A stretch of DNA of 64,000 nucleotides from Nymphalis io (taxonomy: Eukaryota; Arthropoda; Insecta; Lepidoptera; Nymphalidae): the NCBI RefSeq assembly GCF_905147045.1, contig NC_065907.1:10106001-10170000 (forward strand). Reading direction: 5' to 3'. Under the pieces are notes generated by a model. It saw only the letters and a program-made list of their open reading frames with translations, was not told the DNA's origin and searched no databases. This document shows, piece by piece, positions 25,565-36,531 of the stretch. Numbering within the stretch: position 1 is the first letter of the stretch; every line of letters begins with the position of its first letter. A program made the position numbers and the translations under genes.

Positions 25565-25828
25565 GTGGATATTTTTGTCTTGTATTATAATTATTATATA
25601 TTGTCTTGGGTAGTCTCTGCTTATATCGTTGCGATCGTTGGTCAGGTGCAATTTATTGCAATGACAAATGATGATGCCAGGATTCGTATGAACTCCATTA
25701 GTTCAGCTGAAAAATACCTATGCAGCGATGTATTCCATGTTGCCATTGGACGGTGGGACAAAAATTTGCATCCTTCTTTCGATCTTCTCGAAAATTATTC
25801 TATAAAAAAAATTGTACTGTCTTATTAA
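25565..25828 (+). other. Unrecognised 87-residue open frame, doubtful gene
   Basis: The open frame ends in VLSY and is followed by AT-rich DNA. Its second half has a balanced amino-acid mix (for example ARIRMNSISSAEKYLCSDVF), unlike chance AT-rich frames. I see no signal peptide, no known domain and no convincing promoter. A run of A within the end of the frame leaves room for a decayed retrocopy. I cannot assign a function. Confidence 0.25.
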
Positions 25829-26204
25829 TAGAATAAAATATAATTAGTATGTCTGTTCTTAACAACCATCGTACAAACAACATCGTAAATAATAAACGTT
25901 TTGTAGCCCGTGTAACGTTCAAATATATTTACATTTTCGTTTACATGATCTTCGTTTTCGATGTTATATTAAAACGCGCTGTGAACTATTTAATAATAAA
26001 ACGAATGCATTATTATCGATAATAGATCATTATAACAAATATATAAATAAGCTTTGTGTGCTGATGTGTTCTATTAAATCTAGTAAAATGATTTTCTGGT
26101 AACTAACACCCGTTATAAGAGCCAGAATAGGTACTACCACCAAACATGATACTGTGATTTGCGACTTTCTAAATATAAAGGACCAATGATATACTTTTGT
26201 ATAA

Positions 26205-26238
<34 letters not shown>

Positions 26239-26787
26239 AGATAGTTAACTTTTCATAATAATAAAAAAAAAATAACATTCTTAATTCGGCAAATTAACGG
26301 TGCCAGGAAAGGTGCACATTTCTTATTATGCCAATATCAACAGATATAAACAGGTGACGTACCATCTAATCCCCTAAATAAAAAAAGCCTTCAAATGTAT
26401 AGTCTATTCCAACCACAAGAGAAGTATAGACAAAAAACTTTGACATCGAAGTGACGTGATATTATTGGTCGAGATTTTGAATAGTCTATGATATTCACTA
26501 TGAATTCGCGAAGAAATAACAAAAAAAGGCATTGTAAACATATAATATCCGCGAAGATGTAATCAGAATTTTTGAGGTTAAATTAAAGTGGTTATAACTA
26601 GTTCTGTTGGAAACTGATATATTATAAATAAGGGTAAATTAATTAATAACCTTTTGTAGTGCATAATACAGCTTAATTACGAGTAGCAAATCGCATAGAA
26701 TATCTAGGGTTTGTTTATCTTCTTCTCTCTCGTCTCCTGCGTCAATTGAAATAGGGTATACACACAATCGTTTTATATTTTTATGAG

Positions 26788-26837
<50 letters not shown>

Positions 26838-27903
26838 AGATAGCAAGTAGGTAACATCGATAAATAACTATTTATACGAAGGTACCCTTTATTATTCCAC
26901 TCAAGTATTTCATTTCATTATACTCCTGGAGTTCTGGATTGCCTATATTTTTTACGAGTAAGAAAAATTTTCGTCAATATTTTCCCTTTTCTAATTTAGG
27001 CTGTAACCGCGTTTAAATAATTCCGTTTTTTTTTTCATTTTATATCTTAACATTTTTTCTCTCTCAACCTTATAATTTGTACAGAGATTTATTTAAAGAT
27101 TTGCTCTGTATTTTTTAAAAGCTTTTAATAACTTGCAATGTTTGTTCGTTCATATAGGTGAAATAGTGATTGGAAACCACTTACTCTTATAATTTAATTT
27201 TACATTTTCGTTAAGTTCTAATGACATGATCGATGATAACCTGAGTCTTCACCAGGATTGACTTTAGACGTACGGAATTCGTCAACGGTCAACAGATAGA
27301 ATAGATAGAACTTTTGTATATAAAAACACTGACATCTCACATTTCTTGAAAGATTTAAAATATTTTTTATAAAACAATCAGTGCCATCTAGTAGAAAACG
27401 ATGAAATGAAAATTTACATGTCAGTACTGTCAGATATGAAATGTTGTTTAAAATAACCGCTAGATGTCATTAATAAACAAAAATATTTAAATAAATTAAT
27501 GTTAAATTAAATAGTGTTTTGATAATAGATGTTGGTGATGAGAGAATAATAATATTATTGTTAAATATTAATGAAGAAAGTCGTGTATATATGCCTATTT
27601 AATGCCTATCTGTCATAAGGATTTCTTCTTAGAAAACCGACACTTAATAATAACCAAGGTTAGTCTATTGAATTCCGAAATATATTTTCTTTATAACTTT
27701 TTTACTGAGCAGAAATAAAAAAATATAATTACTTACGTTAGCACTTTAAAATGTTTTTATATAGCAATTCTTTAAAGTTGTTCTTAAGAATCCAGCTGTC
27801 TTATGATTTTATATTATTTTCATAATAAATGAAGTGTAACTAAAACTAAACCCGAAGCACAAAAAAGAAAATTTGAGAAAAAGGCACCAATAACGATATC
27901 GTT
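25829..27903. other. Intergenic with two long TA microsatellites
   Basis: There is an (AT)n tract at about 26204-26236 and a longer (TA)n tract at about 26788-26832. The minus-strand open frames at 26030 and 26639 translate these tracts as Tyr-Ile repeats and are not genes. Confidence 0.6.
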
Positions 27904-27909
27904 TTTATT
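27904..27909 (-). terminator. Polyadenylation signal overlapping the SPH-1 stop codon
   Basis: On the minus strand the end reads AGT TAA TAAAA, so AATAAA starts inside the TAA stop codon (27908-27910). If used, the 3' untranslated region would be only about 20-30 bases. Confidence 0.6.
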
Positions 27910-30907
27910 AACTCAAAACTGCCGAATCAACAATCCAATCGGTGTATGACCCAACAGCACTGCTAATGCTAGGCCAGCTGCCATTTGCGCAATCATAACC
28001 GAAAGATATCACACCGACAACAACATCCCCAAAATACATCGGTCCACCAGAGTCATCGTGACAGGCATCTCGACCACCAACCTTTAATACACCAGCACAG
28101 ATCATGTCTTGTGTTATGTTAATCGGCATTGACAGCTGTGCGTACAACTGTGCACATAGGTCGTTGTTGATTGTATACACTGTGACGTCACGGAGTACAT
28201 CCGAATGAGGACCACCTGACTGAAGAGAGACATTATTAGAAAATGATTTATATATATTGCAAATGACTCTACTCCACCTGATGGTAAGTGGTAGTAGAGT
28301 CCAAACGCGGTGACGGCCAGTACAGTCGGGAAGAATGTTCTGCACTAGCCGCCCCCGCCTTGCCGGCCCGCAAGATGCCTCTTCACGCCTCGTTTGAAGG
28401 AACCCGGGTTATTATATGATATATATAGGTAGGTATTCATTAAATATATAAATGATTATTTAGTAATTTGTGAACCTATGTAGTTCACAAATTACTAAAT
28501 AATAGCAGTATATAGTTACTGGTGGTAGGGCTTTGTGCAAGCTCGTCTGGGTAGGTACCACCCACTCATCAGATATTCTACCGCAAAACAGCAATACTTG
28601 ATATTGTTGTGTTCCGGTTTGAAGGGTGAGTGAGCCAGTGTAATTACAGGCACAAGGGACATAAAATCTTAGTTCTCAAGGTTGGTGGCGCATTGGCTAT
28701 AAGCGATGGTTGACATTTCTTACAATGCCAATGTCTAAGGGCGTTTGGTGACCACTTACCATCAGGTGGCCCATATGCTCGTCCACCTTCCTATTCTATA
28801 AAAAAAAAAATGTCAGAAAATGTTGTCAATTAATCTAACCAATAAAACATCAAATATTTTTATAATTATAAATTGTTATATCAAATTATTCAGGTTAGGA
28901 TATTCAAGTTATTTACAGCAGATTTTCTATTAAATTGAAGTTCGTGTCAACGATTTCAAAATAACTGCCTGTTTTTATGTTATAACTATTTGCGTGCCAC
29001 AAAAATAACCATCTTTTTATTTTAGATTACTGTTAGCCTAACCGATGTTAGGGTAACAGTAACCAATGTTAACAGTAATCTAAAATAAAAAATGATAAAA
29101 TGAATAATGAATAATGGAATGCGGGTTCAAACCCAGGCAAGTGGCAATGAGTTTTTACTTGCTTAATTTGTGTTTAAATTTAATTTCATATCGTGCTTGG
29201 CGGTGAAGGAAAACATCGTGATGAAACCAACATGTACCTAACTTCCACTGAAAGGGTAGAACTTGAAGGATTCTACGCCGGCGAAGCCGTGGGTTTTGCT
29301 AGTACTAAATAATCTTTAATGTTTTCGAATTATAAAGTATTTAAAAACATTCTTACGCCAATCCGTCCCCATCCAGCAAACACAACGGGATGATTGTCGG
29401 GCACAGTTGAACCATGAGTTACGATGGTAGCTTGCTGGATGGCGGGCGAGTAAGACAGTGCACTCTTAAGTTTCACCACGCTGATGTCGCCACCTATACC
29501 GCTGGAGCCGTAACTTGGATGGTTCAAAGCTTCGTCTACGTATACAACCAAGCCACCGACCTGACGGTAGGTGGCACCAGCTCTAATACGGCGGAATGTC
29601 GCATCCGAGTTCCTATAAAATATGTATGAAAGGAAATATTCCTATCAGTCAGCAAAGATGTAATGGGCTTTGAATTTTAGGAAACAATTACCAGAAAATT
29701 AATTATATTATATTTAAAACACTTATAATAATTTTGATGCATTTTTTGCGGTTACAATTAAACACACGAGAAAAAAAAAAGAACGAAAGACGAATTCTCT
29801 TACTTGAGACACACACACACGGAGGCTGTTCCTAAGACAACTTAATAACTATATTGATAAGAGCCGACTTATATACATTTTAAATAAATATTTATGTATA
29901 TACATACAGAATACACCCAGACTCGAGTCGGGAATCGAACCCGTAACCACGGAGCTGATGCCAGGATCTCTGTTAAGTGCGCCGACGGACCAGTAAAAAG
30001 TTATTTTGATTGATCTATTCGTATTGTGTAATTTGAAAAAAAGGATTCTGGTTTACTTAGTACTAACGGTGAAGTTGTGAAGCGCTTTCAGCGCTTGAAG
30101 AATTTATAAACCGTATCTGTCAAGAACGGATTCCCTCTCCATTTATTATTATTTAAAATAATATAGAAACAATGATCTTACCATCCCGTAAAACATTGTG
30201 CCGCAGACAAGACAAATCTAGAGGTTAGAATACTGGCACCGCAGTTATGCGACCATATGCTTGTAACTTGACTCAGGAACTCAACTTGTACTATAGAAGG
30301 ATATGTTTCAACAGTGGTAGGTTGACCGCCTACAATGCGATCAGAAGATGCGGTTATTGCTCCTGAAACATTGATTAAATTATGAATGTAACTTGCTGGT
30401 ACCACCCGATGATCAGATAATCTACCACAAAGCAGCAATATCCATTCCGGTGTTCCGGTTTGAATAGCGAGTGAGCCAGAAGCTTCAGGCACAAGAGACA
30501 TAACATAACCATTGTTCCAGAGGTTGGCGGCGTATTGGCGATCTATGGAATGTTTAATATTTCTTACATTGCCAATGTGTATGCGCGGCGGTGACCACTT
30601 ACCATAACTGGCTAGTCCACCTACCTCTTTTATAAAAGAAATACTAACTATCAACGAAACAATGCGTATGGATTTATAATTGTGCGTATAATAAAGCTGG
30701 ATATATTCCAATCTACAATATACTTGAAATATTGCTTATATATTGTTTAAAATAACATACAAAAGTTTTGTATAAAAAAAGTTATACCATATATACTCGT
30801 ATAATTTAATCAAAAAATATGTAGCAAAACCCTAAATAATTATGTTATAATTATTTGATATACTTACCAATATATAGAATGACGCTACAAATCCAAAACC
30901 ACGTCAT
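27908..30907 (-). CDS. SPH-1: trypsin-like serine protease homologue, 262 residues
   Basis: The four exons are 30868-30907, 30182-30362, 29357-29612 and 27908-28219. All have GT-AG borders and the phases fit, giving 262 residues. A signal peptide (MTWFWICSVILYIGAITA) is followed by SSDR-IVGG, an intact trypsin-type activation site at residues 22/23. All six usual cysteines are present (C54, C70, C181, C200, C212, C236). Asp102 is D116 (GGDISVV), the S1 residue Asp189 is D210, and Ser195 is S216 (DDSGGP). The His57 position reads SAAQCF, so His is Gln (codon CAA, residue 69), and the oxyanion Gly193 is Asp (residue 214). S1 proteases need His57, so this is probably a non-catalytic or severely impaired secreted homologue that could still be cut at R22. 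The introns carry several repeats. It heads the cluster and is the least degenerate member. A single-base sequencing error at CAA is possible but would not explain the Gly193 change. Confidence 0.85.
28257..28411 (-). mobile_element. LINE A 3' fragment in SPH-1 intron 3
   Basis: AAATGACTCTACTCCACCTG, CGGCCAGTACAGTCGGG and GCCGGCCCGCAAGATGCC match the 3' end of the element at 42218. It is severely 5'-truncated. Confidence 0.85.
28455..28503. repeat. Perfect 21-bp inverted repeat
   Basis: Arms at 28455-28475 (ATTATTTAGTAATTTGTGAA plus C) and 28483-28503 are exact reverse complements around a 7-base spacer. It sits between the LINE fragment and an element B copy in SPH-1 intron 3. Confidence 0.85.
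28519..28811 (+). repeat. Element B copy, near full length, in SPH-1 intron 3
   Basis: It runs from GGTGGTAGGGCTTTGTGCAA through GTGTTCCGGTTTGAAGGGTG and GACCACTTACCATCAGGTGG to an A tail. It is closely similar to the copy at 35697-35996, so both look young. Confidence 0.88.
29014..29091. repeat. Foldback element with 22-bp arms in SPH-1 intron 3
   Basis: Arms at 29014-29035 and 29070-29091 are exact reverse complements (TTTTTATTTTAGATTACTGT plus TA on the left), with a 34-base loop. It may be a small inverted-repeat transposon remnant. Confidence 0.75.
29108..29250 (+). repeat. SINE A fragment in SPH-1 intron 3
   Basis: It starts at the B-box (GGGTTCAAACCCAGGCAAG) and includes TGGCGGTGAAGGAAAACATC. 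It ends before the SINE tail. Confidence 0.7.
29873..29995 (-). repeat. SINE-E-like fragment in SPH-1 intron 2
   Basis: On the minus strand GGTTACGGGTTCGATTCCC (B-box) is followed by a string of the kind CTGGGTGTATTCTGTATG. This resembles the SINE nested at 21017-21300. Confidence 0.55.
30390..30640 (+). repeat. Element B copy, diverged, in SPH-1 intron 1
   Basis: GGTACCACCCGATGATCAGA, TAATCTACCACAAAGCAGCA, GTTCCGGTTTGAATAGCGAG and GGTGACCACTTACCATAACT. The long minus-strand open frame 30178-30711 runs from this repeat into exon 2, so its N-terminal half is intron, not protein. Confidence 0.8.
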
Positions 30908-31839
30908 CTTCGAACAATTAGCGCGACTCAAATATTTTTATAAAACATTTCTTATCCTGTCATAAAAATTTAAGTGCTATAAAATTTATTAGAGTATTCC
31001 GTTCCAAAATGTTTCACTTGAATATCGCCTACTTTTATTTATAAAGTATCGATTTAGAATGAAAAATATTTTGAAAGATTCAAAGAAACTTATTGTTATT
31101 AACCTAGTGTTATGATTGAAAACTAAATAACAGCTATAATTATTCTTTATTTAATAATTGCTAATTCTGAGATTGTGTATATAATACGCTACAAAAACAA
31201 AACAAATTGTACAAATTACAAAAGTTACAGTAACTTAAATGTTTTATTACAAAAAAGTGATAGATTTTTTAAAGTGTTTTTTATAAAGCTGACCCGGAAT
31301 ATGAACCCTGGACCAAAATCTATATATTTAAAAGCTGGACCAATGTGGCAGTTATGCAGATATATTATATTTATTAAGAAAAAATATTTTTTAATTTGTC
31401 ACGCATACTTAATCTTATATATATCAACCCATTATTGGATACCATATCTTAAACTAAAAGGAAAATCGATATAAATAAGACCATCATAAATTATAATTGT
31501 TTCGTCATAATTATACTTGTTTCCAGGAAAAAATATATCTATACTTATAAAATTGTTTGCCCTGTCTAGTCACGTATTGCCAAAACTTCTGCGCTTAGGA
31601 AGCTAAAATTGGAACACAGGTATATTTTTTAATGCGAGCATCCGTTACGGAACTATTTTCGGAAATATAAACATTAGGGAGAAATGGAAGGGGGCTTTGT
31701 ATTAATCATATTTGTACGATATCAAACGGACAGTTAGTTAACACATACGTTTTTCAAGAGGAAAAAAATAATAATAATGACGAGTTAAATTAATTCGTAT
31801 AATTTAAATTATAAGGTACACCAAAATAACGCTCGTCAA
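30908..31839. other. Spacer between SPH-1 and SPH-2
   Basis: It contains a TATAAAA string on the minus strand at 30936-30942, a candidate SPH-1 core promoter, though very close to the ATG. The open frame at 31175-31474 has no recognisable domain. Nothing else is supported. Confidence 0.4.
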
Positions 31840-33428
31840 TTAGACGGCGGTTCTTATAATCCAGTTGCTGTAATAAGCGACGGAGGCACTGACCATGCCA
31901 CTCCAAGAGACATTTCCGAAATTCACGCCGGAGACGACGCCTACGGTGATATTTCCAAAGAACCAGGGACTACCAGCGTCCGCGTTGGAGACATTATATC
32001 CTTGAGTAAGGACTCCGCAGAGTACATCAGAAGTGGTGTTGAAACTGGTCTGGTTGACACCGCACTGGTTGGTACTGACCGTTACGATTGGAGCAACGCT
32101 TAAAGAGGTTGATATCTGCAACAATAAGGTTTACGGATTTATTTACGTTGTCGAATGATTTTCAATTTATTATTAATTCTTAATCAATCAATTAATAAGT
32201 TTATTTATTTAAAACTCATAATACAGTGTGATGTCTGGAGGACATTACCTTGTATTATATAATATTTGTAAGTAACTCACATTTCTAGAACCCCAACCCG
32301 CCTGGGACAGCATTAAGCCGTTAGAGATGATGGATCCAGCCGATACAATAGGAGACCGCTGGATGAGAGGAGTGTATTGGAAAGCGGCCGCTAGTCTCAC
32401 GACAGAGATGTCTCTGGGCTGGTTGGTATAGTTTCCTGACGGGTAGTTGTTTTCTTTTTCAACGTAGTTGATAATACCTCCGGAGCTGAGGAAGTTGGTA
32501 CCAGCACGAACGCGGCGGTATAACGCGTCATAATCTCTGAAAATTTATTTAAATGATGTTAGTTTTGGTATGATGATCATAGTTTTCTTTATAAAATAAA
32601 TATATTATTCTTATTATTTTAATAATATATAGCGTAGGAGACTTGCGTCACGCCCACACGAGGAAATATAGAGCGCTGGCGGAGTGGAGGCATGATGAGA
32701 TGAGAGCGTCTGCGATGCCCTTCACGACATGCGCTCTTATCCGAATACGTTGATAAATAATATTTGTAGTTTAAGGACTTACGGTCCAGAGAATAGAGAG
32801 GCCGCAGTAAGAACATATCTTGAGTTGAGGATGGTCGCAGCGCCCTTTTGTTGCCAGACACCCCATGGCTGTAGGAACTCCACTTGCACGACAGATGGGT
32901 ATGCCGCCAAGGTGGAGTTCGCCGCAACCCAGTCGTACTTGAAGTGAGACGCCGATGAGGCACCTTGAACAATGATTAATGAATTAATATATAAGAAAAT
33001 AATGTTAATATTCATAGGCCCAGTTCTTATGTGTCAATTTTATACAACAACGCCTTTACTATAAATATAATATTGCTTACCACAATGGTAAGCAATGTTG
33101 TATCTTCTTTCGACTGTCAAATTAGCGATGACAGAAAGAGAGAAATAAATATTTATCAAAACACTTACTAAACAACTTTTTTAAGTAAGTCCTTAAAATT
33201 TTATTTTTGCGAAAAAGGAAATTTTATAAGCAATTAGAATGACTAGCAAATTAATGGAAAAAGTAATGCTACAAAGATGAATGCGATTTTCATTGTGCAT
33301 AACCTCTATAAAAAAATAATTGTGTCTATTATTTTAATAAGCCTATTATTAAAAAATATATATGATAAAAAAATAAAGCTATTCGTACCCACGAAGAAGG
33401 CGAGGCTTAAGATCCAGACGAATGCCAT
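31840..33428 (-). CDS. SPH-2: inactive serine protease homologue, 250 residues
   Basis: Exons 33389-33428, 32783-32963, 32281-32536 and 31840-32115 join in phase to 250 residues. The signal peptide MAFVWILSLAFFVGASSA is nearly that of the tandem genes, which fixes the start; the open frame beginning at 33015 reads intron. Where trypsins have R-IVGG it has DWVAA (residues 24-28), so there is no activation site. The His57 region is AASLF: His57 is Ser (69) and Cys58 is Leu (70). Cys42 is Lys (53). Asp102 remains (D116, RDISVV). The Ser195 region is ADAGSPW, so Ser is Ala (206), and the Cys191-Cys220 pair is gone. The Cys168-Cys182 pair (C177, C192) remains. There are seven N-glycosylation sequons (N29, N109, N180, N185, N200, N214, N227). 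Proteolysis by the S1 mechanism is not possible. A secreted binding or structural role is inference. Confidence 0.88.
33109..33377. repeat. SPH-2 intron 1 segment with a copy at 36617-36880
   Basis: About 265 bases from TTCGACTGTCAAATTAGCGA to the AAAAAATAAA end recur with scattered differences at 36617-36880. Neither copy has terminal inverted repeats. Confidence 0.85.
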
Positions 33429-33476
33429 TTTGGTTCACTATTTGATATCTGATAATAGTTCTGATATTTCTTAACA

Positions 33477-33484
33477 TTTATATA
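33477..33484 (-). promoter_or_regulatory. Candidate TATA box of SPH-2
   Basis: TATATAAA on the minus strand, about 50 bases upstream of the ATG at 33428. The tandem genes have the same TATA-to-ATG spacing. Confidence 0.55.
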
Positions 33485-33807
33485 CATTGTCGGCTTATTT
33501 GGTGTTCAGTTTTTATCGTTATAGATTAAAATTTATTCTTAAGACAGTCGGTTTTAATTGTGAAAGATAAATATTAAACTATATTAGTCTTGTTACTTTG
33601 TCTGTCTGAAAATCAATTGAAAATCAATAGTTAAGGGCCGAGGTAAAGTGCCGTACAGTGCAGCTTAGGAATCATATCACTGAAAATACAGTTATTAAAT
33701 TTATATATAGCCTATTTCAATCGCAGAAGGGGTAAAGATAAATAAACCCTGAGATTTACACGTTCCATGCGATTTACTGAAAAAACTGCTTTATTATGCA
33801 TTACAGT

Positions 33808-34116
33808 ACAGTAACAGCCTGTGAATATTCCACTGCTGGGCTAAAGTCTCCTCTCGCTTTTCGAGGAGAAGGTTTTGGAGTTTATACCATCACGCTACTC
33901 AAAAGCGGTTTGTTGGAATACATATGTGGCAGAATTTTAGTGAAATTAGACACATGCAGGTTTCTTCACGATATTTTCCTTCTCCGTTAAGTACGAGATG
34001 AATTGTAATCACAGATTAAGCACATAAAAAAACAATGGTGCTTGCCCGGGTTTGAACCCGCGATCATCGGTTAAGATTCACGCCTCTTACCACTAGGCCA
34101 TCTCGGCTACGGCTAC
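33808..34116 (-). repeat. SINE A copy with 15-bp target duplication
   Basis: Reverse copy (ACTGCTGGGCTAAAGTCTCC at left, AGGCCATCTCGGCTACGGCT at right). It is flanked by ATTATGCATTACAGT at 33793-33807 and 34117-34131. Internal changes suggest moderate age. Confidence 0.9.
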
Positions 34117-34291
34117 ATTATGCATTACAGTTCTTGATTACTGATATAATTAACGCTTAATGATATATTTATTATAATGCAATAATATTTCACATACCTA
34201 CTTATATCAAATTTAATTTTACTTCCATAGTTCCAACAACTTAGTCCACATTAAAAGCGCAAATTTTCACGAATTCATGATCTTTTTTATA

Positions 34292-34460
34292 TGTTAAAGA
34301 GGGCAAACGAGCAGGAGGATGAAAACCGGATGGAAGGTGACTGCACCGCCCATGGGCAACTGCAACACCCGAAACACCCCGCTAACAGGTTGCTTTGCCG
34401 GCCTTCAAGATAAGAGTATGCTCTTTTTTTGAAGGTTTGTATGCCATATCGGTTCGGAAA
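34292..34460 (-). repeat. Dispersed repeat fragment of another family
   Basis: GGGCAAACGAGCAGGAGGAT, CCGCCCATGGGCAACTGCAA and GCTTTGCCGGCCTTCAAGAT match the style of a widespread moth and butterfly repeat. The orientation is uncertain. Confidence 0.5.
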
Positions 34461-35444
34461 AGTCACCGGCGAAAGATTATTTATAGATTTATTTATTTTT
34501 AAAATTAAAATCATAATTAAATATACTCATAATATGTAACATACAGACAGAAATAAAATATATATTTATCTCTTTATCGTTATTATAAAAACACCCGCGG
34601 TAAGCTAGATTAGGATAAAATTAACGATAATCTTTAAATTCACAATAAATATTATTTTGTTGTGTAATCTGAATATTATTAATACAGAAGTTATAGTATT
34701 CAAATTTTAACTTCCCATTGTAAGCTTATTACGCATATCCGACGGATGTACCGTAATTAATACTATTATTATTTGAAATTATATTCGTCCGATTGTTACC
34801 TTATCGCTTAAACAATCCTCATGAAAATTCAAGTAACATAACAAGCTGAATGAGGACAGGAATTAAAATTAAAATAAAGATCTTATTAGCAAAATTATAT
34901 ATCGATTACGTTTTATTTATTATGTAAAATAACTAGTAAAATCTTTATTTTTTAAGTTATTGATCTAATAAAAATGTGTTTAGTTAGTAAATGATTGTGC
35001 AAAGACAAATGCATAATACGGAGCCCTTATACGAAATCATAAACGGCCGGTCATCTTGACATCAGAATAACAATTTTAAAATAAAATTTCATGGATAACA
35101 GCATAAATTCCAAATATTTAAACAAAAACCAAATATATATACAAAATGGTGGTAGTATTTTAAAGCTGACTTGTAAAGTTATTGGTTTTGTAATATACTT
35201 TATCAAACAACGTACTTTAATGATTATATACATATAATTGAAAATATATAATTGATTTTTTTATCATTTTCTGTAATACTATTGCAATAACGTATGTTAC
35301 CACTTACAAGACAGTTACTCAACTAACTAGCCCGGTATACCTACTAGTAAAATAATACCAGAAACTACGGCTAATGTAAAGAAAGAACGGCTCTTTTATA
35401 TTATTTAAAAAAAAAATATTCTGACTGCTTTGAAAATATACTTC
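34461..35444. other. Intergenic, no gene seen
   Basis: Very AT-rich. The minus-strand open frames are low-complexity. Confidence 0.45.
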
Positions 35445-35560
35445 TGAGCTGAAAGCCCTCTTCTTCTCTTTTTGTGGGTTGAAGCTTCATGTTGGAGAAC
35501 TTCAATGTGGATTGGATGACACATTGGAAGATTTTCATCATATGTAGTCGAGATGATGAT
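35445..35560 (-). repeat. Degenerate SINE A relic
   Basis: CTGAGCTGAAAGCCCTCTTC and TTCAATGTGGATTGGATGAC align in order to the tail half of SINE A in reverse, with many changes. Confidence 0.5.
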
Positions 35561-35696
35561 TATTTAGTAAGCTACTCCTTTTGCTTATTAATAGCAACAA
35601 TTCACTAAATACAATATGCTTATAGCATTTTGGAGTTACAGAACTTGAAGTCCAAGATGTTATCTCTAAGCGATTGGTCTTTCGAGTTTACATTTA

Positions 35697-35996
35697 CTGG
35701 TGGTAGGGCTTTGTGCAAGCTCGTCTGGGTAGGTACCACCCACTCATCAGATATTCTACCGCAAAACAGCAGTACTTGTTATTGTTGTGTTCCGGTTTGA
35801 AGGATGAGTGAGCCAGTGTAATTACAGGCACAAGGGACATAAAATCTTAGTTCCCAAGGGGTTGGTGGCGTATTGGCTATGTAAGCGATGGTTGACATTT
35901 CTTACAATGCCGATGTCTAAGGGCGTTTGGTGACCACTTACCATCAGGTGGCCCATATGCTCGTCCGCCTTCCTATTCTATTAAAAAAAAAAAAAA
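35697..35996 (+). repeat. Element B, best full-length copy
   Basis: It runs from TACTGGTGGTAGGGCTTTGT to CTCGTCCGCCTTCCTATTCT followed by a poly(A) run. The 3' A tail suggests spread by retrotransposition. I see no clear pol III boxes, so it may be a LINE-end derivative rather than a tRNA SINE. Confidence 0.88.
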
Positions 35997-36242
35997 ACAG
36001 ACATTTTGTTGTGAAACAACTACCGGCGCAATTCGGGGAAAAGACCCGACGTACAACGTGACCGTAAGCGTTATTTCGTGATTCCTGTTTCCGTCTTTCT
36101 GAGTGCGTGGCACGAACCATAAATTCCTATGCTTTTCCGTACGAGTGTATGCCCTTTATATTATTTTTTAATGATTTATTTTATTAATGAAACCCTATGT
36201 TTTATTAATTTCAATCCATATTGATTTATAAGCGGTGAGAAT

Positions 36243-36495
36243 TGGTGGAAGCCCGTATGCGTAGGTAACACCCACTCACCAGCTATTCTACAGCAATACT
36301 TACTATAATTGTTGTGTTCCGGTTTAAAGGGTGAGTGAGCCAGTGAACTACAGGCCCAAGGGACATAACATCTTAGTTCCTAAGTTTGATGGCGCATTGG
36401 CAATAAAAGAAACTTCTTACAGAGCAATTATCTATGAGCGGCGGAGACCACGTACCATCAGGTGGCCAATAGGCCCGTCATACCTTCTTCTTAAA
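36243..36495 (+). repeat. Element B copy, diverged
   Basis: TTGGTGGAAGCCCGTATGCG, TTGTTGTGTTCCGGTTTAAA and ACCATCAGGTGGCCAATAGG. The open frame 36331-36519 is a shadow. Confidence 0.75.
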
Positions 36496-36531
36496 AAATA
36501 TGTAAAATATTTTTTTTAGTCAGATTATTTC

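Noticed and set aside
26204..26857. Minus-strand frames with Tyr-Ile repeats as membrane proteins
   Set aside because: They are translations of TA microsatellites.
30370..30711. N-terminal half of the 177-residue minus-strand open frame as a protein domain of SPH-1
   Set aside because: It translates element B DNA and intron 1. A consensus acceptor just before GAGCAATAACC and the paralogues' exon layout show that the protein enters at 30362.
31175..31474. 99-residue plus-strand open frame between SPH-1 and SPH-2
   Set aside because: Lys/Asn/Ile/Tyr-rich, as expected from AT-rich DNA, with no signal, domain or promoter.
32964..33015. ATG at 33015 as the start of SPH-2
   Set aside because: A better exon 1 at 33389-33428 encodes MAFVWILSLAFFVG, almost the signal peptide of the tandem genes, and joins in the same phase.
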